64,000 bases of DNA from Paramecium pentaurelia (lineage: Eukaryota; Ciliophora; Oligohymenophorea; Peniculida; Parameciidae): contig CAJJDO010000139.1 of the NCBI GenBank assembly GCA_905183005.1, positions 249,515 to 313,514 of the forward strand, given 5' to 3'. The notes beneath the pieces were generated by a model that was given only the letters and a program-made list of their open reading frames with translations, searched no databases and had not been told where the DNA came from. Position numbers and translations under genes: made by a program. This document shows positions 48,068-58,169 of the stretch, piece by piece (the stretch's first letter is position 1; each line of letters starts with the position of its first letter).

Positions 48068-49902
48068 ATGAGTTAAAGATAATTTGAAATAACCCCTATA
48101 CCTAGTGAGATCAAACCCTTTTCTAACTCTTAAAAATGGTTAAATGTAGGCTAATTATTAGAAGGAGCAATGCTTGTAGGATTAATTGAGTATCATATTA
48201 AAGTCAACTAAGTCTAGATAGTATAATCAATAGTATTGGAGTCTAATTAAAATAATTCTGCAATGCAAAACATAAATAATTTACTCAACAATTCTAAAAA
48301 TAAACCTAATAGATTTTAATTTTTTATAGAATAGGTTAAAATATAAGATCCTTATGGTAAGTGCTTTAAGGATGCTATTAAATCTTACTTGAAATATAAC
48401 TTTAAAACAAGTCCTTCAGATTAGTATCAATTTTTATGCGATACTTTTAAAGTTAATTTTGTCATATATGAATAACCTAATCAACAAAAATTATATGGTG
48501 CCTAGTAAAATGGAGGAAGTAATAAAATTATATTCTACAAAAAAGATGATAATTATTATCTAATCTTAACAAAAATTGAAAAAATATGTGCTTAATGTAA
48601 AACCAAACTTTATTTGATCACTTTAGAATGTTAACATTTTATATGCTATAATTGTATTAAGAAATCATTCGAACAATCAAAATAATTATAATCATTTCCA
48701 TGCAATTATACTGATTGTAAATAACAAATATCGAGAGAATTTTATTGTAGTCTCAAGAAAGAATACGAAAAAAACAATTGTAGTAGATGTGATTAAGTGA
48801 TATCATCAGATAATTAATTATGTTTGAAATGTGAAGAAAATAATTAAAAATAAGAAAAATGTTCTTCAAAAATAGAAAATAGTCTTGTTTAAAAGTATTC
48901 CAAGACTGAATAGAATGAATAATAATAGGATTAGATTTAATAGAATTAATTAGTTTAGTTGAATGAATAAGATAAATTATAAGTCATTACAAAATCTATA
49001 AATTAAAATAATACTAAGAATGTCTAAATGGAAATAGAAAATAAAAGTTTAGATGTTTATTAACAATGTATAAAATGTGAAAAATATTTGATATAAAATT
49101 AACTTATAATAACTCCCTGTCAACATTATTATTGCAAGGAATGTGCTATAAATTTGTGTAAATTTAGAAATCGATTTATGTGTTAAAAATGTGGAGATTA
49201 TATAGAAACTGATCATCTAAAACTATCTATATATGAAAATAATAATAATGAAGATTAAAAATGCTTCAAATGTAAATAAATATTTGATGAAACTCTTTTA
49301 TTTGAAAATTAATGTCATCATTATATTTGTGCCTCTTGTCTGGAATCTTTGGCTTCAATTTAACAATATTTGAGATGTCCTTAATGTGGACGTGGCATAA
49401 ATACTTAAGAGGCAAATAGATTCTTTGATAAAATATTAAACTTAAAAATTGAATAAACAGAATAAGAATAATAAATAATTAAGAGAGAGTTAAACAACGA
49501 ATTAAATTAATAAATAAATATGAAACCATATCAAAATAGTAATATTAAGATTGAAAAGTATCATGATGAATAAGGTGATAAAAAAGAAAACTCTTAAATA
49601 AAAATCAAAAGTGTAAGTACTTTAGAATGCAGCATAATTCAGCTTGATGAACCGTAGAATTGTTCATTTTGCCATTCTCCATTTACAGAATATAATACTA
49701 TCCAATATTTGGCTTATTGTTAAGATTCAAGACATTTTATTGGAGTTTGTTGTATAATTTTTCCTTTAGATTGCCCTTAATGCTAAATCAAATCACTTAA
49801 AATTGAAAAAGGTTTAAATTAATATTAATATTAGATAGCTTTAAATTTCAGTTACCTTAAAATAATAAGAATTATACTAATGGTTTTAATTAATATATTT
49901 GA
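48068..49902 (+). CDS. Multi-RING/zinc-finger protein, probable E3 ligase
   Basis: Starts 40 nt after PEX11 on the same strand. 603 residues, one 23-nt intron at 49812-49834. It has at least three Cys/His clusters of RING type: CAQCKTKLYLITLECQHFIC with a following CNYTDC; CIKCEKYL with CQHYYCKECA and CQKCG; and CFKCKQIF with CHHYICASC and CPQCG. A last cluster near the end has CSFCHSPF and CPQC. The first 170 residues contain a beta-rich region (FCDTFKVNFVIYE, then KIIFYKKDDNYYLIL) faintly like an OTU fold but without a visible catalytic triad. RING clusters suggest ubiquitin transfer; substrate unknown. Glu/Gln-rich linkers separate the fingers. Confidence 0.82.
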
Positions 49903-50419
49903 GTTATTTTTAATATATAATCATATATTCTTCAAGTTGATTTTTATATACATTAATTTTAACCTAATTTAATTATATCAGAATATATCTATTTAAGACT
50001 ATAAAATTATTTATATATAAATACTTCTAAATTATCTTTAGATATCATTGAGTAATCTCTCTGTATCGATTATCCTTTTTATTTTAAAATAATAACCTAA
50101 AAATATTCACATTATTTAGATGTATGGAAGCAGAAGCACTTGATGATTTAAGAGAAATAATAGTTTTATTAATATTTGAAATACAATAAATAGTATTGAT
50201 ATCCAGAGCCTTCAATACTTATTACTAAATTTGAGAATCTTTTTAAAGGACATTAAAAAATTCTAAAAATAAGTTTTTATTTATTTTTACAAGAAATATT
50301 CAATTGATTTAATTTATTTATTAGTTATCAAGTGAAATGAAAACAGTTCCCTAATATTAACTAATATCTTCTATTCAAAAATATTGTGATTTTTCTAAAA
50401 TAAATAAATTCTTAAATTA

Positions 50420-52418
50420 ATGTAGTAAGAATCAGAACTTGAAGATTTTTCAATAGATTGGTCTCAAGTAATTAAACCTAAGTTAAGTGAAAAGAGAATA
50501 AAAAAAAAAGAAATTAAGTAGGATATATAAACAAAAGTTAATGTTTTTGACAAAATCTCAATTTGTTTCAGATATAGGATTGCCACATTAATTACTCAAC
50601 TGGGGAAACCACAATATTACTGCAAATTTGATCCAAAATTAAAAAAAACAATCCAATCAAATAATAAATAAAAGAAAAAATTAGAAGAATAGTTATCTAA
50701 AATTGCTACTCAATTAGAATTGAGTTGTCGATTTATAACTAGATCAATGTTTTAAATTACAAGATAACCTTTACTGAAATCAATGAAAAGTAAATATTAT
50801 AAAATTATGAATCAGTTGATATAAGAAGCATTTTGAATAAAGCAATGAATGATAAAGAATTTTAGAAATTATATTTGGATTTAGATGACTAAAGTGAAGA
50901 ATAAAGGAAAAAAGAAGAAGAAACTGAAAAAATCTTAGCTTAAATATAACCATTATCTGAATCTGAAGTCAGAGAAGGAATTGAAAAATTGCGGAAAAAA
51001 CACAATTTAAATCAAAATTAATATTTATATGTAATATAAGGGGAATATTTTAATGATATGAAAAATTTATTTAATTCATTAGGTAAAGAATTCGGTTACT
51101 TTTTTTATTAGGTTGGGTAGAAATTGAAGATGTTTATACATAGATTTATGATTTCAAATTTTGTTACTTAAAGAAGTTTTTACATAAACCTATTCCAGAA
51201 TAAGTTGTCAGTAGATTTGCTAGTGCAAAATTATTGACAACAAAGTTTGGATTAGCAAGATCTTTGAAAAGTTGTTATATTTTAGGAGGAGTAGACTCCA
51301 ATACTTTCTTTCCTAGATGTTATGATTTGAGTGATGAAAATGATTTTGAAGATTTTTTGGAAGAATATAAATTTACATTTGCAGAAAACTATCTTAAGAA
51401 AAACCCTAAGGATGAAGAAAAGATAAATATTGCAATAGAAATATTAAATTATAAGTTAATGCCAATTTAAGATAAAATCAATAGAATTGTAAAATTTACT
51501 ATATAATTAGACTTGCGAAGATTATCCTATTTGTACTCCTCAATAATGGTAAATTTTATATAAAAAATCTGAACCAAAGCAAGAAATCATTTAATTTAAT
51601 AATCCAAACATAATGGAATCAATTAAAAATATATTATAAAATCTTAGTGATATTGACCCTTAATATAAAATTTCTAAGGGTGAGAATATTTGGGTTACAA
51701 AACCTTGTGGGTTGTCTAGAGGAAGAGGAGTCAAATATTTTAAGGAATTAGAAGATATACTAGCTTATACCTTTGGAGCTAAGGATGTGAATTTCGTGGC
51801 TTAAAAGTGCTTAGAAAATATTATGACAATATAAAAAAGGAAATTTGATATAAGATAATGGATAATTGTATCAGATGTTTAACCTTTGACAATTTGGATG
51901 TATAAAGAATGTTACATTCGATTTTGTGGTGTTGAGTATAATACAGATGATTTAAAAAATAGGTATTATGTAGTTTTAAGAAAATTAATAGATATGCTCA
52001 TCTAACGAATTTCAGCGTGCAAAAATAAAATGAAGACAATTAGGAAGAGAAGTTAATGATGACTTAAGAGGAATTCTCTTAAATTATAAAGGAAAGAGGA
52101 TTTGACTTTGAGAGGGAAGTTAGAGAAAAATTCAAAAACATTATTATAGCCACAATGAAATCTTGTAAAAAGTCTTTTGAGATAAGAAAGAATACTTTTG
52201 AAGTGTTTGGATTAGATTTCATAGTTGATGATGATTGCAATCCTTGGTTAATAGAAGTTAATGCTTCTCCAACGTTTGCATTTTCAACACCTGTAACTGA
52301 AAGATTAAATAAAATGGGGTTAACAGATTTGGGACATTTCATTGTGGAATATATCTATAATAAAACAAAAAAAAAGAATTATGGTGGATGGGAATTAATT
52401 TATAAATAAAAATTATGA
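50420..52418 (+). CDS. TTLL-type tubulin-modifying ligase (TTLL3/8/10-like)
   Basis: Adds glycine or glutamate side chains to tubulin tails, modulating cilia. Five exons give 630 residues. Introns: 50790-50815, 51083-51111, 51489-51510 and 51963-51991; exon sum exact. Seen: GWVEIEDVYTQIYDFKF, CYILGGVDSNTFFPRCYDL, WVTKPCGLSRGRGVKYF (ATP-binding), FDIRQWIIVSDVQPLTIWMY, YAHLTNFSVQK across the last intron, and FGLDFIVDDDCNPWLIEVNA with metal-binding residues. DIRQW and LTIWMY fit the glycylase-like TTLL3/8/10 branch better than the tyrosine ligase. An earlier ATG at 50124 with 13 good codons could be an upstream exon, but I could not join it convincingly. Confidence 0.92.
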
Positions 52419-52513
52419 ATTTAATTTATATAGTAACTTTACTGATGTTCTTAAATTATGAATAATTTTTATAGATATATTTAATAATACAATATTGAAT
52501 TATTAATTCAAGA

Positions 52514-54979
52514 TCAATTAATAAGATAACATAGAAGTTTTTGTAATTCATTTTTATTGACAGGTTTGCTTATATAATGAGACATACCTAACTCATAACA
52601 ATATTATTTTGTTTCGCTATCAGTGAAGGCAGTGCAAGCAATAATTATAGGAGCATCATTTTTATATTTCTCAATTATGGCTCTTGTAGTAGCAAATCCA
52701 TCCATTATTGGCATATTGATATCCATAAAAATAAAACTATATTAACAATGAGCTAGTCATATGTATGAATCAATATTTACCTTATTCCAATTTAACAAGT
52801 GCTTCTTGGCCATTATAAGAGGAATCTGATTCTAAATTGAATGATTTTAGCATAAGTTGCAACCCAAGGATATTAATCATCTCATCATCAACAATTAGAA
52901 TCTATTTACAATTACAATTAACAATAACATTATCAATTTCATCATAAGAACATTACTTACTGGATTTATTTTATTATGGAAGAGTTGATAATCTGATATT
53001 TTAAAATTGCAGTCTTCTTTAATAGTCCTCTTCATTTGTTTCCTCATTAATACTGTCTTAATCCCTTTTAGTATGTTACATTTATATTCCGAAAAGAGTC
53101 CCCAATTTATCCTTAGTAGTGAGTTTCTTCATAAAATGTTCTTTTACAGGATCATCATGGAAACTGTTTACCTTGGGCACCATTATTGTGCTAAACTTTT
53201 TATTAAATGGAATTTTGAGAGCACTTAACCCAAACTCAATCTAAGATTGTTTGATATCAATAACCGCATTCCTTCCTACTTTTATTATTCCACTGGAATT
53301 ATCTTATGGTGCAGTAAGAGTATAAGTGAGACTGAAAGGTTCATTTATAATTTTGAATATTACTTTTGTGCCTTTAATATCTGAACTGCTATAATATCTA
53401 ATGCCACCTCCTTCTTCGTATTTCAGATTGCTTAAACTCATGGCTATTTTATTACATAAGAAACTGCCTAATCCAAATCCAGCGGTGTTATTTGAGATCT
53501 TTTTCTCCTATTTATACTCATATTTAAGCATTTCAGTAAGACTATCAATTTCTGCTTTAGTCATTCCTATGCCAGTATCATCGATTTCAAATTAAACATA
53601 TTTATTTTAATCAATTGATTTTACAATTATTTTGATACCTCCCGAGAAAGTAAATTTTTAAGCATTTTGAATCAATGTTATTAATATTTATTTGAGTCTT
53701 CTTCCATCAGTTAAGATGGTTTTCTCAGCTAAGAAGATTTCATATGTAATTTTGAGTCCTTTTTGTTAGAGAGTATGGAAAAAGATATTCATTACTTCTT
53801 CCAACAATTAACTGATCTATGTTATTATAAAATTTTACATCTATCTTTTCTAATTGTAATTCTAGCTTCTTGCCTTGAATATTATTATAATCAACCATAT
53901 CTAAGACAAAATTATGCATTATCAATCCCATAGATTTAATGGGCATGAAATATGAAAGTAGTTCAGAATCAGTGTATTTTTCAATTGCAACTTAGGCTAT
54001 GGCCAATAAATAATTTAAGGAAGTTCCAAATTCATGAGACATTGTACTTAACAATTATTTCAAAATGGCAAATATATATTTCTATTTTTAATATCTGTCT
54101 CTTTCCTCTAATTCTAATAATTAGATTTAGAATTCACGTTAATAAATAATTTTTATAAAGTGGTTGTTTAATTATGGATGGCTATAATCCAGAATTTGAA
54201 TTATCATTGGTATTCTGTTAGCTCTAATTTAATCTAATAAATTTTGTAGAGAACATCCTGAGCTCTTCCATTAGAGTATAGATTTAGAATAAGAGTCAAT
54301 TTTATTGACAATTAAATCACGTAAAATTGATTACAAACCGTTTTCCATATTGTTAAGAATTGAACTTGATCTCTCGCATCCTATTACATTAAATTAATCA
54401 TCCAGATATATTATTGAGAAATTAGGATCTGTTATTCTTTCAGTTAAGCTTCTAGGGTTCGAATCATACCCTGTATATTAAATTCTTGAGTGGATCATGA
54501 TTTGTGGTTTCTTTTGATCTTTTTCAAATTATGCATAAAGATTGAAGCCTTGGATAATCAATAAACCAAGAAAAGTAAATATACTACGAAAAATTTAATG
54601 TATTTCTATCTCAGTTCCAAATATAAATATAATGAGTAGTAAAACTATTTTTTATATTTGTGAAGTATATACCTGACCATTCTATTATTAATAGTCGGGA
54701 AATTTATTGATAGGCTGTTAAACGAACTATTATGTGATATGCCCCTGTAAAATATTTATATTATGAATTCGGCATCAAAACGAAAATTAAGATTGCTTAA
54801 CCCAACAGCATTGTCCTTTATAAAAGCTCAGGAAGATTAAATTTATTTAGCAGAAGCAACACCACAATACCAGTGAGCTCTAATGCTAATGCTATAATTT
54901 CTATTGGTTCTTCAAACTCTGTAAAGGCTATAATTGTTGAAATAGTCTGTGTTGTAATCAGACTAATAAAAATTTTCAT
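52514..54979 (-). CDS. Membrane hybrid histidine kinase 2
   Basis: 790 residues in four exons (introns 54645-54672, 53759-53795 and 52753-52780; exon sum exact). About five hydrophobic segments in the first 170 residues (IEIIALALELTGIVVLLLL, AILIFVLMP, VLLLIIFIFG, IFTFLGLLIIQG). H-box MSHEFGTSLNYLLAIAQVA, N-box QILITLIQNAQKFTFSGG, G-boxes DDTGIGMT and GFGLGSF, then a receiver with ILIVDDEM, FMDINMPIMDG (phospho-acceptor), IACTAFTDSET and SKPVNK. Strong motif-by-motif similarity to kinase 1 marks them as paralogues in opposite orientation. The second intron (37 nt) is longer than normal, but removing it is required to join H-box and N-box. It converges with the TTLL gene, 95 bp between stops. 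Confidence 0.93.
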
Positions 54980-55229
54980 AATTTAATAACATTACTACAA
55001 AATAAAATTACTTAATCAATAACAAAAAGCAACAAAATATAATAATTTTGATGATAATGATGTAACAATATCAATTTCTTATTATTTTATTTAATACAAT
55101 TTATCAACATCAAATTTAAATATACTTTGCATTCTAATATTATACAAATATACATATCCTTATTAATATAAAAATGTAATAATCCCAATAGCAAGTTTCC
55201 AATTCTTTAATAATCAGAAAAGATTAATA

Positions 55230-56132
55230 TCATGTATATAGCATTTATTTATTGTGAGTGATAAAATAAAGAAATCACTAGATGCCTGATATTATAAAAA
55301 TACTTATGAATTACTAGCAGAAAAATGTTTACTATTAAGTAATGCTTTACCAGGATGCTCTTCTGAATTAATTGTTGAAGAATTTTTTAAAGTTGTAGAG
55401 AAATGTTGCAGTTACTTTATAGATAAAATGAAAAAAGTAATAGCACATCTATAAGCATATTTTAATCATGATAATCAAGTTTTGAAAGGATATTTAAATT
55501 AAGCAACTGACATATATTGAAGATGCTTAAATCTAATTGAAAAAAATTTAACAAAAATAATGATGATGATTTTGTAATGTAAAATTTGACTAATCCTGTA
55601 AATTAAATCCAAACTCACTCGATAACTTTGATATTGAAAGAAATTAAAATCTGCAAAATGTGATAGAAAAAGTATACACAGAATAACTAGATTTTACAGC
55701 ATAATGCTAATTTTGTGGTTAATTAGAGTAATTATGAAATGCTAACAAATTTGAAAAATTAAACTATTAAATAATTAGAACCAATTTTAGATAAATTGAA
55801 TCAAAAAATTCATTTAAACTTAAACATAATCAATATAAGGACAATAAACATAATAATTGTTAATGTTAATAGCAATAATTATAATAGCCACAAGATTCTT
55901 TATGGTTAAATAAATCATAAACGATTCCAATTGAAACTGGAAATCAATTATAAATTGAAGTTATGCCTTAATTAAGAGCTTGTACACATGAATTAATGAA
56001 AAATTATGATAAATAATAGAAAAAGATCTAAAAAGACATTGCAAAATTATTATGGATCTCAGAGAAATAATACATTAAAGATTAAACTTGTGTAATAAAG
56101 TAAATTCTTTTATATTTGACCTATAAATGAAA
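55230..56132 (+). pseudogene. Decayed gene, unknown family
   Basis: Several good coding pieces in changing forward frames. Around 55307-55519: KCLLLSNALPGCSSELIVEE and following, ending at TGA. Around 55720-55900: an Asn/Lys-rich helical stretch. From about 55830 a different frame continues to TGA at 56128-56130 (VMPQLRACTHELMKNYDKQQ, then IAKLLWISEKQYIK). No set of normal-size introns restores one frame, so several indels seem to have broken the gene. No family recognised. Confidence 0.5.
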
Positions 56133-56157
56133 AATATTCATTTATAGGTCAGATATA
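56111..56157. repeat. Strong hairpin: 20-bp stem, 7-nt loop
   Basis: Left arm 56111-56130 and right arm 56138-56157 are reverse complements with one mismatch (G-U pairable in RNA). The innermost 14 pairs (TGACCTATAAATGA) are perfect, with loop AAAATAT. It sits exactly at the 3' end of the decayed gene, overlapping its TGA. It could act as a terminator-like or RNA-processing structure, or be a short palindromic element. Confidence 0.8.
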
Positions 56158-56188
56158 AGTACTAAGTCCCCTTGTCTCTAATTCAAGA

Positions 56189-56390
56189 TCATATTTTTTT
56201 TTGCAGTGTGTTGCATGTCCTAATTACAAATTTAGCACTATAGGTTTAATTAGATAATTCTAAACGTTTATAAAGAGTTCCCATCCATCCATATTCACCT
56301 GTCCAGCAATAACTAGTAAAAAACAATGAATTGATTACCTAAAAAAACCACCACCTTCTATTAAAATTCATTATAAACTATTATAACACG
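56189..56390 (-). pseudogene. Exon-intron-exon fragment on the minus strand
   Basis: A 26-nt GTAATC...ACTAG block at 56313-56338 joins two short coding pieces into SYCWTGEYGWMGTLYKRLEL and onwards to TGA at 56189-56191, preceded by EGGGFF and then an upstream TGA. The composition (Trp, Gly, Tyr, Arg) is quite unlike random DNA here, and the intron has ideal size and ends. No start codon lies in frame upstream. It looks like a surviving piece of a lost gene. Family not recognised. Confidence 0.45.
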
Positions 56391-56391
56391 A

Positions 56392-56648
56392 CGCAATTTT
56401 TTAATTTATTATCGTATCACACATCATTAAGTATCCTCTCTTACTCGACAAACAGAGTAACTTTGTGACATTGAAATAAATTTTTGTGTACTTAATTTTT
56501 ATTTTGACTTTTTATGATTGAAAACAATAAATCAATATTTTTATGTTTAAGATTATTTTCTGATGGATTTTTTGACTTCTCTTATTTGATGGACTTAATA
56601 AAAATAATTAAAAAGATAATAAAAATAATTTCTATTTTTCATTTAAAG
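56392..56648. other. Intergenic, promoter side of the PARG gene
   Basis: About 260 bases of AT-rich DNA with no coding frame; nothing recognisable beyond the expected promoter of the next gene. Confidence 0.4.
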
Positions 56649-58169
56649 ATGTTTAAAGGTGAATTTTAGTGCAATTTGAAAGGCTATCCTAAACAGAACT
56701 ACTCAGAATTCATCAAAGGAATCATTGATTCTGATTAAACCTTAGAAAATATTTTTAATGATGAATAAGGATAATTTGAAGAGTTTAAGATTTATTTGAA
56801 AAGCAAGATTTTCAATAATCCAAATGAAATACAATAGCATCTTACCAATATTTATAATTAATGGAACACTTAATCTAAAGTTGTAATTAAAAGGATAGAA
56901 ATTTTCAGACTTATAATGCTAATGTACTTAGGATTATTAGAGAGGAATTTCTCTCAAGGTGGATTTTATATTATTGATATGAGTTCAATAAAATATACGA
57001 ATAATTACATTTCTAAATAGAAATTGAAATGTTTTTAGAACTATATCAAGACATTTTACTTAAATTCTGATGCCATTTAAAATGATCAATTAATATTTAC
57101 TAAAAATACTGTTAACAAAGAATAGTTCAAAAATAAGTTTGAATAATCAATTTATTAGAACATTGATTTTGAATTCACTTAATTGAAAAATGAAGATCAC
57201 CAAAATTCTACTGTTGTAGACTTTGCTGATTAAAATATAGGAGGACTAGTTCTTGATACTAGAAATTGTGCATAAGAAGAAGTAAAATTAAATATTAAAC
57301 CAAGATTGTTATGCTAATATTCCCTGAAGCAGCAGTATCTATGATTTTTATTCCACAAATGAATGAAACTGAAGCAGTATTAATTGAAAATTTGAAAAAA
57401 TACAGCAATTATACTGGATATGAACAATCATTTAATTGCTAACCTTCTATGACTCTTTAGGGAAATTATAATATGCTAGTATATTTTAAGCAATATTATT
57501 TAGGCTATTGATGCAAAACCATTTTATAGTGAAAATTAATTTACAGAAAAAAATATTGATAGAGAATTAATAAAATGTTATGCAGGGTTTGAAATATCAT
57601 TAAGAAACTAGCCCAATTATTATATATCTACAGGAAGATGGGGTTGCGGAATTTTTAGAGGCAATCCTTACTTAAAGACATTGATTTAATTTTTAAGTTT
57701 CGCTATTGCAGTTAATTAAGTAAATCAATAACAATCAAAAATAATTTTCAATTGCGTAAATGACTAGTCTTTATTTAATTTTGGAGTTTAGTTAAAGAAA
57801 TTATTAGGTCAAAAAGGAGTATAGCTTAATTTAATAAATCTCAAGAAATCAATATTGTATATGTAAAATGGAATAAATGAATAAGCATTTTATATTGAAG
57901 GAAATAATATTATAAGCTAGATATACACAATTTTGACTCAGGACATTTAATAAATATAAAAATTAAGATTAGGAAATGATGATGATGTAATTTAAGCCTA
58001 AGTTGATTAAGAAATTAAATAAGTACTAGTAAATGCTCCAATTATTGAAGAAAATAAAGAAATTAAGATGTTGAATAATTAAGAAAAAAAAAATAGAAAT
58101 TATTAGGTAATAGCCATTATTATTGCTTTTGCTGTTGGAGTCTTTACTTACAAAAAAGTTTTTAAATGA
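56649..58169 (+). CDS. Poly(ADP-ribose) glycohydrolase-like protein with C-terminal membrane anchor
   Basis: PARG removes poly(ADP-ribose) chains. Three exons (introns 57282-57304, 23 nt ending CCAAG; 57479-57503, 25 nt) give 490 residues with exact exon sum. Seen: VVDFADQNIGGLVLD followed by CAQEEIVMLIFPEAAVSM. This is the PARG signature region with the catalytic Glu-Glu of QEE, but the usual GGG is GGL. Then KKYSNYTGYEQSF, DRELIKCYAGFE, and TGRWGCGIFRGNPYLKTLIQ (normally TGNWGCGAF). The last 20 residues form one hydrophobic helix followed by YKKVFK (VIAIIIAFAVGVFTYKKVFK), a tail-anchor arrangement not usual for PARG. Whether the altered glycine loop permits activity is open. Confidence 0.9.

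Noticed and set aside
50124..50419. 5' extension of the TTLL gene starting at 50124
   Set aside because: The first 13 codons look good but can be joined only with a 44-nt intron followed by a weak frame. The model starting at 50420 has an exact exon sum and needs no unusual intron.
54420..54500. tRNA-like GGTTCGAATC motif
   Set aside because: The bases GGGTTCGAATCAT lie inside the coding sequence of histidine kinase 2, and no cloverleaf can be drawn around them.
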